A stretch of DNA of 64,000 nt from the NCBI GenBank assembly GCA_965262785.1, contig OZ253559.1:2790001-2854000 (forward strand). The letters run 5' to 3'. Below are positions 45,493-56,500 of this stretch, in pieces. Made by a program: the position numbers and the translations under genes. Positions within the stretch are counted from its first letter, which is position 1, and the number at the start of each line of letters is the position of its first letter. Origin of the DNA: G965218495 sp965262785. GTDB taxonomy: Bacteria > Bacteroidota > Rhodothermia > Rhodothermales > Bin80. The notes beneath the pieces are model-generated. The model worked only from the letters and a program-made list of their open reading frames with translations. It had not been told where the DNA came from and did not search any database.

Positions 45493-46723
45493 TTACCTGT
45501 TAGATGGACCTGCTTCCGGGATATGCACGGTCTTGGTAGTGGCCATGGTCTTGCCGCGCGCGTCAGTGACGGTCAGACGCGCCAAGTACGATCCCGGTCG
45601 TTGGTAAGTGTGCTGTGCAACGCGACTGGTGCTACTAGTGCCGTCACCAAATTCCCACAGAAACGACAAGAGGTCCAAGTCGGGGTCATAGACGTCCGCC
45701 GCATCGAACCGAAACTGCCAGCCGCTCTCCTGGATCACGTTCGCATCACCTAGCGGGGCGCGATTGCCTTCTACCCAGCGGTACCGCGTTACCTTTGCAT
45801 CCGGGCCAGGGTCCCAGAACCCATCAAACTCCGCCACATATATGCTGCCGTCCAGACCTTGCTCCATAGAGATTGGAGCTGTCGCCCGAAGTTTGTCGAA
45901 CGTCTTGATGTTCACAAGCCGCACAGCTGGCAAGGAGATGTCCGGTACCTCAACGCGCACGTCTTTCTCGCGGTCGGCGTCGAAGGTGCCCTCTACGAGT
46001 TCTCCATACTTGATCCAGCGCCGTGCCCAGTCAAAGACGAACAGCCTGTTTTGGAAAAGCTCCGGAAAAGCTCCTTCGCCTTCATGACGATAGATGGGAC
46101 CTACGGTCGCCGAGCGCCCTCCACCCTCATAGGTGTATTCCCAAAAAGGCGGCACGAAACCGGGTATCATGTCGGGCTTCCACTCATTGTAGAACAACTT
46201 GCCCAGGGTGCGTGGCCATCCAAAATTCTCGCCGCCTCTTTGCGACACGTTGTATTCGTCGTAGTCGAAGGAGGCATCCGGGCCTACGACACCTATATAT
46301 AGCGCGCCGGTTTGGTGGTCAACTTTGAAGCGGTAGGGATTGCGAAGCCCATAGGCGTAGATTTCCCACCGCACACCGGGCTGCCCAAAAAACGGGTTGT
46401 CATGCGGAATCGTGCCGTCGCGGTTGATGCGGAGGATCTTGCCGCGCAAGTCCTGGAGGTTCTGCGCGGAGCGTTCCGAGTCAACGTTACGTGACCAGTG
46501 GTGGCCCTTGAGGTTATGACGCTCTTCAAATGCCTTAAGCTGGTCTTCGCTGACCTCCCACTCCGGGCGCACCTCGGACATACCGGTGTCCCCAGTTGAA
46601 ATGTACAGCGTGGAATCAGGCCCCCACTCAAGGTCTCCGGCCTGATGGCAGCAGGTAGGCTCCGTAGGCACACGCAGCAGTACTTCTTCTGGTCCCAAAA
46701 CGCGCTCGACAGCTAAGTATTTG
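45493..46723 (-). pseudogene. Glucose/sorbosone dehydrogenase and PKD part of an IS-disrupted protein
   Basis: 3' part of the gene that begins at 50397. It resumes with KYLAVERVLGPEEVLLRVPT and continues the PQQ-type sugar dehydrogenase propeller (CCHQAGDLEWGPDSTLYIST, RGKILRINRDGTIP, AYGLRNPYRFKVD), then a C-terminal PKD domain (LSFLWEFGDGTSS). Joined with 48129-50397 after removing the ISL3 element and one 8-bp duplication, the frame is open for 1,163 residues. Only the insertion breaks it. Confidence 0.9.
46716..46723 (+). repeat. ISL3 target-site duplication, left copy
   Basis: AGTATTTG, identical to 48129-48136 on the other side of the element. Eight bases is the usual ISL3 duplication. 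Confidence 0.95.
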
Positions 46724-48128
46724 GGCTCTACCCCTCTTTTAGTGGGTAAGCTCACCTGCGGACGCTTTCGGGTATAGATCCAGGCCTCCGAGGTGAAAGT
46801 AAATGGCGTTGGCAAACCGCCTTTTGTTGCGGAAGCCCCTACTGCGCACTTTGATGGTTTTGATCCGGCTGTTGATGCCTTCCGCAGGGCCATTGCTCAC
46901 CTTCAGGATGATCGCATTGAGGATACCCCACAGGTGTTTCTTGATGGTTCTGGCGGCCGCTTTGACCGGTTCCAGCCGGCACCGCATGGCCCACGACAAC
47001 CATCGCTCCCAACCCTTGCGCGCCCATGTGCGGTGGACATAGTGCCACAGCTGCAGGGCCATTTCCTTGATAGCCCACGCGCGGGCCGTCTTCAACGTGC
47101 TGGTACGCAACTGCTGGAAGCGCGCCTTCTGCTTAGCAGACATGTTGGCCCGGTGAGTCAACCAATCATACTTGGTCCCCTTGAGGTCCTCCAGGCCTTC
47201 CTTCATCAATGCCCGGTGCTCCTGTCGCCGAACCTTGTCCACGGCAACTCCCAGACACTTCACTACGTGAAACTTGTCAAAGGCCACCTTCCGCTGCGCC
47301 TCTGGCACATGCTCCAGCGTGGCGTTGATGTAGGCTGGCCACATGTCCATGCTGACACTCTCGATGCCCTCCAGCTGCTCCACAGTGAGTCCAGCATACC
47401 AACGCGTAAGTGTTTCTTTCCTACGGTCTTCGCCCACATGCAGCACCGTACCCGCCTTTGCATCCGAAACAATGGTGACATACGCATGGCGCTTGCGAAA
47501 AGAGGTCTCATCCACGCCAATATGGGCAACATTCCGTTCCTTCCTCCGCGCAAGGCCGCGTTGCACCGCGCGCTGCATGATCCCGTCTATCGCATTCCAG
47601 CTCACCCCCATCAGACGGGACACCGCCGATACGCTCGCCTCCTGCAGCCAATCAATCACCAGCGCCTCAAACTCCGCAGTGAACCGTGACATAGGTTCCG
47701 CCCACGGAACCGACACGGTGCGCACTCCATGCTCTGGACACTCCACGCGGGGAAGTTGCGCAACCACCATGGTGCGATACGCACACAGATCCAAGTGACG
47801 CCATTGCCGACGACGGTGGTCGTAGCCCGGAGACGCCGTGCCGCACTCCGGACAAGGCAGCTGATGGCCTTCCTCGCAAGCTACATGAATCCGGACTTCT
47901 TGCGCCTCATGCGCAAACGTCACCTCGGAAACCTTCCAGGGAGCCTGGATGCCCAAGAGGCAACCGATATCAGTCTTTAGTTGTGACATATCGCTGCTGG
48001 GGTTAGAGAACGTGTGCGCCATCGTGTTGATGGCCTTGAAACAGACAAGAAGCGGGTATGAATCCGCATAAACTCATTTCGTTTCCCGTTGAATACAACA
48101 CTGCACCCATCTAATCAGGGGAAGAGCC
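46724..48128 (-). mobile_element. ISL3-family insertion sequence
   Basis: A complete 1,405-bp element. Ends are imperfect inverted repeats beginning GGCTCT: GGCTCTACCCCTCTTTTAG at 46724 and the reverse complement GGCTCTTCCCCTGATTAG ending at 48128. Flanked by perfect AGTATTTG duplications. One intact transposase gene. The intact duplication and transposase suggest a recent insertion. Confidence 0.95.
46739..48022 (-). CDS. ISL3 family transposase
   Basis: A complete 427-residue transposase: N-terminal zinc finger (LPCPECGTASPGYDHRRRQW and VECPEHG), helix-turn-helix (SVSAVSRLMGVSWNAIDGIM), then the DDE core with VDETSFRK, SMDMWPAY and NGPAEGINSRIK. ISL3 transposases mobilise their element and can move flanking DNA. 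No lesions seen. Confidence 0.96.
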   Translation of the reverse strand: MAHTFSNPSSDMSQLKTDIGCLLGIQAPWKVSEVTFAHEAQEVRIHVACEEGHQLPCPECGTASPGYDHRRRQWRHLDLCAYRTMVVAQLPRVECPEHGVRTVSVPWAEPMSRFTAEFEALVIDWLQEASVSAVSRLMGVSWNAIDGIMQRAVQRGLARRKERNVAHIGVDETSFRKRHAYVTIVSDAKAGTVLHVGEDRRKETLTRWYAGLTVEQLEGIESVSMDMWPAYINATLEHVPEAQRKVAFDKFHVVKCLGVAVDKVRRQEHRALMKEGLEDLKGTKYDWLTHRANMSAKQKARFQQLRTSTLKTARAWAIKEMALQLWHYVHRTWARKGWERWLSWAMRCRLEPVKAAARTIKKHLWGILNAIILKVSNGPAEGINSRIKTIKVRSRGFRNKRRFANAIYFHLGGLDLYPKASAGELTH

Positions 48129-48136
48129 AGTATTTG
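48129..48136 (+). repeat. ISL3 target-site duplication, right copy
   Basis: AGTATTTG, matching 46716-46723. The disrupted reading frame continues across it when the element is removed. Confidence 0.95.
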
Positions 48137-50397
48137 AAGCGTGAGAGCGTGTTGATAAAGGTGTGCGGCTCTGCGTAGTACAGGTATACGTACGGGCTGC
48201 CGTCGTAAAAGGCCGGATCCACCTCAATGCCATAGAGGCCGTGCTCTATGTTGGTAGGATCCGTAGTCCTGACTTTAATTACCCTATGCACATCTCCTGT
48301 GGCCGCGTCGTAGCGATGAACCTTGCCACGCAGCTCTGCGATCCACACGTTGCCGCGTTCGTCGACGGCAATGTCATCCGGCCATACTTCCTTGGCTATC
48401 ACCTCTTTGATGCGGCGCCCGCCGAATTCTGCATCCGTTCTGCCTGCTGCAATGCGAAGGCCCTGAACGATATGCTCCTGGAATGCAGGAGTCTTCCAGA
48501 CGTCGGCAAAGTGGCCAAGCTTAGTAACGAATACGCGGCCTCCCTGGTGCTCGCGAATCCAGGCAAGAGGGTAGTCGTTACGCTCGTCACTGGCGACGTC
48601 GCCGGTCAGCTCAACGCTATCCATTCCTAGGGACATGAGCACGCGGCTGTTCCAGCGCGGGTTTTCGTCCAAGACATAGATCTCGTCGCGAATCCAGAAG
48701 TCCTCTCCAAGATGCTTGGTTGCAGGATTCTCGGCGTCATCGATGGTGATGCGCACGCTTTGGGTCCAGGGGTGCGAGTCAAACAGACCGCCACCCACCA
48801 TTTCGCGATATTCCTTCCAGTTGTAAAAGGCGTCAAGACCGGCATGGGCTACCGCGATGCCTTTGCCGTCCCGCAGAAACTCCATGATCGCTACTTGTTG
48901 GTCCGGTGCAATGGTGGGAGTTTCTTCTTCTGCGTCCATGGCGGCCCGCGTCCCGGTAAAGGAAACCTGGGTGCCGCTCACGGAAAACGTGCCCGTGAGT
49001 TCGCCGCCCGTGCGCTGAGCTTCACCCTCAATGATGCCAAAGTCACCGCTATCGAAAGAAAAGGCAAGGCTGTCATTAGATGTCTCAAGGTCTTGCAATG
49101 GGATGACGGCTTCAACAAACGAGATAGTGCCTACGCCCTCTGCAAGCAACAACGTCGCCTCCATGGTCCCTTGCGGCGACTGGATGGTTAGCTGCCAATC
49201 CTCAGCGGGTGGCGCTGCCTTCGTACCGACAAGGGGTAGGGGATTGCCCATGATTGCCACGGTCCCCTCCAGGCCGTCATCCTTCAGCACCAATGCGGCT
49301 TCCAGCTTCCCAGCACCCTCGACTTCCCAGAAAAAAGTCAGCGAGTCTCCCTGCAAGGCCACCACTTGTAACTCAGCTACATCCGGAAACATTGTGAAAA
49401 ATATGGCCCCTACCAAGCTGTCGGCGCTTCCCGAAAGTGCCAGTGTACCCTTGAGCGCGTTATCGGGCAATTGAAGCTCCACATCGTAGTTGGCAAACGT
49501 GCCCTCAAGTGACACTTCCTCCGGTTCCGGTGCTCCCTCCGGCCGCGGTGCCCGCAAAGTGCTGTTCGCGAAGAACAGCACATCGTATTGCGCGAGGTTT
49601 TCGCGATTCAGGAGCGTGAGGTCTTCAGTGGTGTCCACGCGGAGTTCGGTGGTTGCAGGCAGCGCCGTCATGACTTCCTTCTGCGCCTGAATGGCCGCAC
49701 CATGACGAAAAGCGTGTGTGGTGGTGACCATCAGGACGCGGATCTCTTCCTCGCCGCGCGCATCGGGCGCAAGCTCTGCCAAGGTCATGGGCGTAGATTC
49801 CTCAAGCACTTTGACTCGCACATCGCGAAACGCTACCTGCGAGCTGTCATCGTGATTCTGCAGGCCGATGTGGCCTTCGCGCGAACGATCGCCGATGAAG
49901 TCGTTGACTAGCTCATCGTTTAGCCATATCCGGTACCGCTGCCCGGTAACCATGATGCGGTACGCATTCCACTGGTCCGTCGCCTTGGCGGCAGCCTTGA
50001 AGGGTGCTGAGATAGCGTAAATGCTGCCGGTTACGTGCTCTGGATCGCGGCTGTTGTCAATCTGGATTTCGTAGCCCTCACGGACGGCCACCCACGGGTC
50101 GTCGCTAGCCGGAAATCGCACAAAAACACCGGCGTTAGCAGCATGCTTGTTCACCTTCCAGTCAAGCTCCAGAACAAAGTCTTTGTAAGACTCTGCCGCA
50201 TAGTAGAATAGGCCCATGCCTCCGTGGCTGACCATAGAACCATCATCCTGCAGGGCGAAGCCGCCAGGCCCGGCCTGCTCCCATCCCTCCAAGCTGGTGC
50301 CATCAAACAGTGTTTGCCACCCGTCCTGCCCCCAGGCAGCCTGGTAGCCGGCAAGCAGCAGCACTAGGAGCGTAGCGCATCGTCTCATACAAGTCAT
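48129..50397 (-). pseudogene. DUF1080-ThuA-sugar dehydrogenase protein, 5' part, disrupted by ISL3
   Basis: 5' part of a 1,163-residue secreted protein (signal LLVLLLAGYQAAWG). Order: DUF1080 (about 25-205), a ThuA half (IRVLMVTTTHAFRHGAAI, 218-290), about 220 residues of beta-rich sequence with two repeats ending in GTKAAP and GTRAAM, the second ThuA half (GKGIAVAHAGLDAFYNWKEY, about 520-655), then the start of a sugar dehydrogenase propeller (NVWIAELRGKVHRYD) broken at FKY by the IS. Translation would stop inside the IS at 48115. ThuA acts on keto-sugars; with dehydrogenase, SMP-30 and DUF1080 a trehalose-like or keto-glucoside pathway is likely. Confidence 0.9.
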
Positions 50398-51191
50398 TGC
50401 GTCAGGCCGGCGTAACCGGCGTGTGTGAGGGCGGTTTCCATTCCGCCTTCCATCAGTACAGGGGCAATCGCTCCGTCTCCATCAGCATCCACGCCGCTGC
50501 GGCAACGGCCGAGTATGGCGGTCATGGCCGCTGCATGCGAACGCGCCAGGGACACATCGCCCTGGTAGTCAGTCTTGAGGATGTTCAGGGCCTGCGCGAA
50601 TGCCTCGTGGATCCAGCCTGTATCAGCGCTGGAGTTCCAGAACGCGCTGGGTGCGTCCCACATATAGGTCAGATCTACGCGCGGCTGGTTTTCTGCCTTG
50701 GTCACGCCATCATCCAGCCGCATCCACCCTATGACGTTGTTTAGCGAGTGTATCACGTGCGGCAGGTGTCCTTGCGACGGATCAGCTTCATACCTTGCCA
50801 CGAGCCCGGCGCGAAGGTGCCTGGCGCGCCCCATGAGGCCGAGCTGCTCGGGATCCGCGACGTTGGGCGGACTCTTTCCATGACGAGCCACATGGTCCTC
50901 GTCGAAGTCTTCGCCCGTGGTCTGCCAGCGGGTCTTCCAGCCATGCATAGCTGCGGCTCCTCCGTCACCTTCTGCCAGCCCGGACGGCTGCCCCCAGATG
51001 GCGGCAAAGACGCCATCCGCATGTTGCTTTACACTTGCGACGTCGGGCGCGGCTTCGGCGGCCTGGCTAAGCGCATGTGCCTCGAAAAGAAGCCGGTCAA
51101 GGTTCTTGAGCTGGGCGCCGGCATCGTCCTGCGCAAGCGCCGCGCCGCAAAAAATGAGTGGGCAAAGAAACAGAGCCCCGAGAATTCTCAT
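50394..51191 (-). CDS. Secreted hypothetical protein
   Basis: A 265-residue protein; I chose ATG at 51191 because it gives a clean signal peptide (ILGALFLCPLIFCGAALA), while starting at 51251 would add 20 polar residues. The mature part is mostly helical (NLDRLLFEAHALSQAAEAAP, LPHVIHSLNNVIGWMRLDDG, GWIHEAFAQALNILKTDY) with a SGVDADGDGAIA loop resembling a calcium site. Its stop overlaps the start of the ThuA fusion gene (ATGA), so translation is coupled. No family recognised; a role beside the sugar-oxidising enzymes is inferred from position. Confidence 0.75.
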   Translation of the reverse strand: MRILGALFLCPLIFCGAALAQDDAGAQLKNLDRLLFEAHALSQAAEAAPDVASVKQHADGVFAAIWGQPSGLAEGDGGAAAMHGWKTRWQTTGEDFDEDHVARHGKSPPNVADPEQLGLMGRARHLRAGLVARYEADPSQGHLPHVIHSLNNVIGWMRLDDGVTKAENQPRVDLTYMWDAPSAFWNSSADTGWIHEAFAQALNILKTDYQGDVSLARSHAAAMTAILGRCRSGVDADGDGAIAPVLMEGGMETALTHAGYAGLTQ

Positions 51192-51250
51192 GAGTCGGAT
51201 GGAATGTGCTTTGTGGGTTTTGCGATGCGAAAATCCATGCAGTCTCGGCA

Positions 51251-52021
51251 CTAGGCCTCGTAGAGCTCGTCCAAGCTCTGGGCAGACAGTGCTACAAGGA
51301 AGCCCGCGAGTTTTTCCGTTAGAGCCTTAAGGAACCGCACCCCTTTTTTGCTGGAGGATCGGGAAGGATTTCCCACGCCCGTGTCTTCCGTGGCCTGAAG
51401 CCACGACCGCTCGGCCCAAACCCAGCCTTCGCGTATCCCTTTTAGCGCAGGTTGCCGGACACGCCCGCTTCCTGCTTCGCTGAGAGGCAGGACAAGCCCC
51501 GGCGTCAGGTGCAGGAGGTTGCTGGTTTCCATTTCTCCGCCATGGTCGCCCGGCTCATCGAAGTATTCGGATCCCCGAAGCACCTTGAACCAGTTGATTT
51601 CGCAGATAAACATGTCGCGGTACCGGGCGCCGATCTCGCGAATCATCTGCTTGAAGCTATTGCCGCCGTGCCCGTTGAGCACGACAAGCTTGCGGATGCC
51701 CTGGTGCGAGAGCCCCTGTACGATGTCACCCAGCAGGGCTGCCTGCGTGCTCGGCATCATGTTGATGTCCAAGAGTACATCCAGCTGCCCGGTGTTCACG
51801 CCAAAGGGAACGGTGGGAAGCACGATCGGCCTTGCGCCTTCATCCCATGCCAAGCGCGCGCTTTCTGCTGCGATGTAGTCCACCTGGATGTTGTCGGTGG
51901 CGTACGGGAGATGAAAGTTGTGCGCCTCTGTGGCACCCCAAGGCAGGACTGCCACAGCATACGAGGCATCCCTTACGGCTCGCCAATTGGTTTCGGCGAG
52001 GATATACGGGCGGCCGCTCAT
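51251..52021 (-). CDS. Creatininase/creatinine amidohydrolase-family protein
   Basis: A 256-residue metal-dependent hydrolase of the creatininase fold. TEAHNFHLPYATD supplies Glu32, His34 and Asp43, and NGHGGN supplies His118, with spacing equal to the Glu34/His36/Asp45/His120 of Pseudomonas creatininase. Position 120 is Gly instead of the creatininase Glu122, as in other branches of the family; DHGGEMETS (160-168) is also conserved. It is likely an amidohydrolase of unknown substrate rather than true creatininase. It is probably at the head of the operon running to 43964, 59 bp before the next gene. Confidence 0.88.
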   Translation of the reverse strand: MSGRPYILAETNWRAVRDASYAVAVLPWGATEAHNFHLPYATDNIQVDYIAAESARLAWDEGARPIVLPTVPFGVNTGQLDVLLDINMMPSTQAALLGDIVQGLSHQGIRKLVVLNGHGGNSFKQMIREIGARYRDMFICEINWFKVLRGSEYFDEPGDHGGEMETSNLLHLTPGLVLPLSEAGSGRVRQPALKGIREGWVWAERSWLQATEDTGVGNPSRSSSKKGVRFLKALTEKLAGFLVALSAQSLDELYEA

Positions 52022-52045
52022 TCGAATGCTACGCGGTCTGCCTGC

Positions 52046-52516
52046 CTACTGCTGAACGAGGAGAACGAGGTCGTACTCGTGATCAATGATTTGGATTGGG
52101 CCGTCGAAGTAGGGAATGATGTAGCGCCCCTTGCGGTCAATGGTCAATTCCGTCGCGCTATAGGTCAGGTATCCACTCTGGAAGGAGCCACTAAAGCTAT
52201 AGTCCAGCATCCTGCGGCTGCCCGATATGTTTCGTTCGATTTCGTAGTGCCGGACCTTCTCGAATTCGGCGCCAACGTGCAGCGACACGTTGGTGATCTC
52301 GAAGGAGCGGCGCACCGTGACCGTTGCCGGCGTAGTACTTTGCTGCACGCCTTCTACAAAGATCCAGGCGCGCTTTACCATTGGGGGCCCAGCTGCCTGC
52401 GTGGTGTCTTTGGGAGCGCGCGAGACGATGGTGACGCCTGCGGGCGTGCTTACGCATCCGGCGTGAAAGAAGACCAGCATGCAGCCAAGAGCTGCCGCAG
52501 CCGCCAGGAGCCTCAT
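52046..52516 (-). CDS. Small lipoprotein, unknown
   Basis: A 156-residue lipoprotein (lipobox FHAGC, Cys21). The mature part is beta-rich (ATVTVRRSFEITNVSLHVGA, LTYSATELTIDRKGRYIIPY) and ends IIDHEYDLVLLVQQ. No family recognised. It lies 24 bp upstream of the creatininase-like gene on the same strand and may belong to the same transcript. Confidence 0.7.
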   Translation of the reverse strand: MRLLAAAAALGCMLVFFHAGCVSTPAGVTIVSRAPKDTTQAAGPPMVKRAWIFVEGVQQSTTPATVTVRRSFEITNVSLHVGAEFEKVRHYEIERNISGSRRMLDYSFSGSFQSGYLTYSATELTIDRKGRYIIPYFDGPIQIIDHEYDLVLLVQQ

Positions 52517-52849
52517 ATGCCCGAATCGGGTTGGTCCGCGTGCATTCCTCTGTTATCGGCTCGTAGAGGGTGTTGTTCCACCCCGGAAATCTGGATAGCG
52601 GTTTAAGGCGCTGCTATGCGTGGCGACTTTGGACCCAGAAAGGGATGCCAGCCACGCTCCGACCTGCTGGAGCGCAGCGAGTCTTGGTTCGGGCTGGAAA
52701 TGGCGCTCTACGCCCCAGTAGCCGAACAGCCCTTTAAACATCAGGCATCGCTCCTACGACAATTTTGCCACGCTGAACGCCAACCAGAGCAAGAGGGCGG
52801 CAGCCCGGCCTCTTGTGTGCACAGGCGGCACGCACGAGACATGTGACCC
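52517..52849. other. Intergenic, no gene recognised
   Basis: About 330 bp between the lipoprotein and the metallopeptidase gene, both on the minus strand. Probably holds the promoter of the creatininase operon; no clear box was found. Confidence 0.5.
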
Positions 52850-53578
52850 TTACCAGAAGAAGTCTCCGCCGAGCCGCTTCAGCTCTTCCCGCCGCTCTTT
52901 GTAGTCGGGCAGGACGCGCCCGGTCTCCTGCCAGAATTCGCGGCTGTGATTCTGGTGGAGGATATGCACCAACTCATGCACTACGACGTAGTCAATTAGA
53001 CGCATTGGAGCCTGCACTAGACGCCAGTTAAGGCGAATCGCGCCATGTCGGTTGCAGCTCCCCCAACGCTTCTTTTGATTCGCAATGACGACGGAGGGCA
53101 TCGATACGCCAACCCTCAGCCGCCAGAACTCCACGCGTTCCCTTATTCGTTTGGCCGCTTGGCGCTGAAACCATCCGATCAGCGCCGCACGCGCGTAAGC
53201 CTCCTTCAGGGAACCATCCGGCACCGGTACATGGATCCACTCTCCAACGAGTCTAGCCTCGCCAACTGCAGAAGAGTCTATCTTCAGGCGGTATTGTTGG
53301 CCGAGGTAGGAGACGCTTTCTCCCGTCACAAATTCACGTGGAGCTGCCGCGGACGGCATTTCCCTCAAGTGCTGCAGCTTCTGCATGACCCACTCCGCCT
53401 TTCGGGTCACGATATCGTCAATCTCGTCAGTTGGGCAATCCGCCGGAGCGAGGACAACAAGGGTCCCCTTGGGCTCCACTTTCAGTGCAACCGTCTTTTT
53501 CCGCCGCGCGCTACGACGGATGGTGTAGGTCAGTAGATTGCTGCCCCAGGCTATCGTGGAGGTTTCTTCTGCATTCAT
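52850..53578 (-). CDS. YgjP/DUF45-type zinc metallopeptidase
   Basis: A 242-residue SprT/WSS1-like metallopeptidase of the DUF45 group. VVHELVHILHQNHSREFW near residue 200 gives the HExxH zinc site plus a third His. The upstream RRSARRKKTVALKVEPKGTL and KKRWGSCNRHGAIRLNWRL motifs are family hallmarks. These proteins are often encoded near restriction systems, but their substrate is unknown; here no such genes are adjacent. Soluble, no signal peptide. Ends at a 330-bp gap. Confidence 0.9.
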   Translation of the reverse strand: MNAEETSTIAWGSNLLTYTIRRSARRKKTVALKVEPKGTLVVLAPADCPTDEIDDIVTRKAEWVMQKLQHLREMPSAAAPREFVTGESVSYLGQQYRLKIDSSAVGEARLVGEWIHVPVPDGSLKEAYARAALIGWFQRQAAKRIRERVEFWRLRVGVSMPSVVIANQKKRWGSCNRHGAIRLNWRLVQAPMRLIDYVVVHELVHILHQNHSREFWQETGRVLPDYKERREELKRLGGDFFW

Positions 53579-56500
53579 TGTTCAACTCTGCATTCTAAAT
53601 GCTACGCCGCATCGGCCGATGGCAATGGCGCCTCTCACGCAGGGGCGCAGCCCATGCAGGTCAGCTCTCCGGACTGGAGACCACCTGGCGCCGCCGTGGA
53701 CCGTTTCGGCCCCAAAGCGAGGCTGGCTGTACAGAACCCGGCGAGAGCGCCCTTTTCCATGCGTGACGGATGCCGTTCCAATTGGCCGAAAGGTACGGCA
53801 CCGCGACAGGAAAGTCCGATGGGTGCTACTGAATCAGATTTCCTCTGGTTGGCTGCGCGCACCGCAAAGAAGGACGGGGGACTGGAATGAGCCCGCCTCT
53901 CTGGCCAACGAGTCGGCAAAGCGGAAAATCTCATCCTGGGATTCCCACAGAATGCCTGTTCGCTCTTGAATTCAAACGACTCATCTGCGCAGCCGGCCAG
54001 ATGCGACTTCGGGCGGACCATTAAGCAAGGGCAGGTAATTTCCATCTGCGACCCACTCGGGTATGCCGACGATGACGAATGCAAGGTCACCTAACACGAG
54101 GGCAAACTGATTGCATCGCGCAACGGATCATTGTTACCTGCCGAGCGCATGAAGCGACCGGCTGCACTTGAATCCTCACCTGCTACTAACTGTCGTTTTG
54201 CGTGTGGCCTTTCCATGACATTAACCACTGGCGAGTAACCCTCGGTGGGTTTGTCGTGACGTGCAGAAGGGACATACCAAAGCTGCGCCAGCCGAGGCTG
54301 CCCATTGGGCCATACGGCCGCCTTTCCAGGTTGAGGCGCCTTTGCTTTCATTATTGCTTCGAGCGATGGCAGCGGACCCGTGTTGGGCGGCCTGATCTTT
54401 GGGCAGCGCAGAACGCGTGGGGACGGAGCTGGTCGGTAGAACCGATGTGCAGGAAATCATCTTTTGGACGCGCGCCATATGAATCGGCTCAGCAACGCCT
54501 GCCGCGAGATGCCAGGGCGCAAGGGCAGGGCGGTAGCCAAGTTGCCAGTAACGGCTCGCGCCAAGGTCTTAGGGCGTATTGTGGGCGTGGAAAGCGTCGC
54601 CATGAATACATGCTGGCGATTGCGTTGCAAAATGCTGCATTCGGCGGGGCTTTGGCCTCCCGGATTTGGGCGCTAAAGACGGCATTCTTGACAGTATTAT
54701 ATAGGGCGCACAATCGGACCACATCCGGGAGTAGCCTAGCGCACAGCCGTGACTGGCCGAATTCGACGTCTTGCTCTCCAGTCCCACCGGCTGAAATGAC
54801 TGCAAATTGCCGGTCTGACACGTCGGTGCGGGTAGTGGCGGCCCGTTTGCGCTGACCCCTGCTGAACAGGAAAGTAGCAAGAGCGGTGCGACCGTACTTG
54901 AAGAGCACGTTGAGACGCAGCCGGCGGCTTTTCGCCATGTCTACGGCAAACCGCGTCGGAACGTGAATCACTGCACACAGAGCGCCGGTTTTCACCGCAT
55001 TCATGAACTACGTGAGCGGGGGGTGCGTGCTCGGATTTGAGCGGCACGTTTCGCGGCGCCAGCGGCACACTCTTGCACGCGAGAGGCATGTATATGGCCA
55101 ATCCCACAAGCTCCGCGGAGGAATCGGCACTCGGCGAGCGGTTTCTATGGAGCAAGCGCAAGGTGGAAACTTTGGTGGCCCATGCCGCCGCCCACCTGCA
55201 TGACATGCTGACTGGCTGAATTACCCGTAGGGTCATGAGGCGGCGGAAAGATCCTTTGGTGCCTATTGGTACGGAGTCGCGCGGAAAGTGGGCCGCGCAA
55301 GTCAGCGCACCACGAGCCATCTCTGGCGACGCAATACTTGTAGCCTGATACCCCGACGCAGGAACCCGCGATGAGTGACCATTCTGGCGCAACAGCCGAT
55401 GTTCTGCACACCTGGACCAATCGCGGACGGTGAACTTCCGCAGCATCCTGCGAAACGCCTGGCAAAGAAATCTGAATTCGGCACCGATCTGGGCGACACA
55501 GAGCCGAAACACGTCCCCGCCACTGTGCCTGGATCGATTGGCCGCTGGGCACACTCGCTCTGCGTGGTGTGCGTACAATCTTGGAGGGCGAATTTGCGCG
55601 AGCCGTCGCATCCTCGATATTCCGCCACTTCAGTTTCCGAATCCAGCGACAGATGCCAGATCATTGGAGCAGGGGTGAAAAGCGGCGCTTCAGGGCGGGA
55701 AGAAGACTGCCATAGCATTCAAGGACGAAGGAATGCTCGCGTTGTCAGGACACAACGGCCCGGAGCACCATGTGCTGGCAGCCTGCAGTGCACGGACCAG
55801 GGCGATTCATTCAATGTCAGAAGTAGGTCCGATACCGCACTCCTTCGAGGCCCAGACTCTCGCACCTACTACAGAAATCCGAAATAGCGTTGGACAGGCC
55901 TTACTGGATAGAATACTGCTCTTGCGCGGTGTTGGGCGCGTTGAATTGCGATCGCCATAACCTCCAGGTACTGGATTCCCTGACATGGATCACTTCGCCA
56001 GATTTCTCTTTGCAAACCGCTCTAAGGCGTTTGCCGGCTGCTAGACCCACGGGCGATGGCGCTGATAACTCTGAGTTTGGGGCGCGCCAGCGCTACTACC
56101 ATCAAAACAAACGCAGTCACACATTGGCTCTCCACTCCGGCTACGACGCCAAAGGAGACGCCCGGTGCGTCCAATATTTGCGCACGGGACCGTAACCGCC
56201 CTGGCGTAATCATCATACGAGGCCCGCCCGACATGCAAGAGTAGCCACAGATTCAAAGTTCGGCAGGGAGTCCCGCAGTGTCGAGGGCACCTCCGGGCGA
56301 AGGGCAGGGGAGGGTGCAATCTGGTCCTCCTGAAGAATCCACCCAGATTTTGTATCTCATGCCAGCACAGGCCTTTCGGCACCTGGCTCGTGGGGTTTTG
56401 GCGATGTACGAATGACTTGGCCCAGTCTGACCAAGCGCTGATATTAAAGTATTACTTTAAGTAGCGAGGCGAAGAGGCTTTTCTCTTGCGCCCATGTGAT

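Noticed and set aside
51452..52606. 384-codon plus-strand open frame
   Set aside because: Shadow of the creatininase-like and lipoprotein genes on the minus strand, which have clear motifs.
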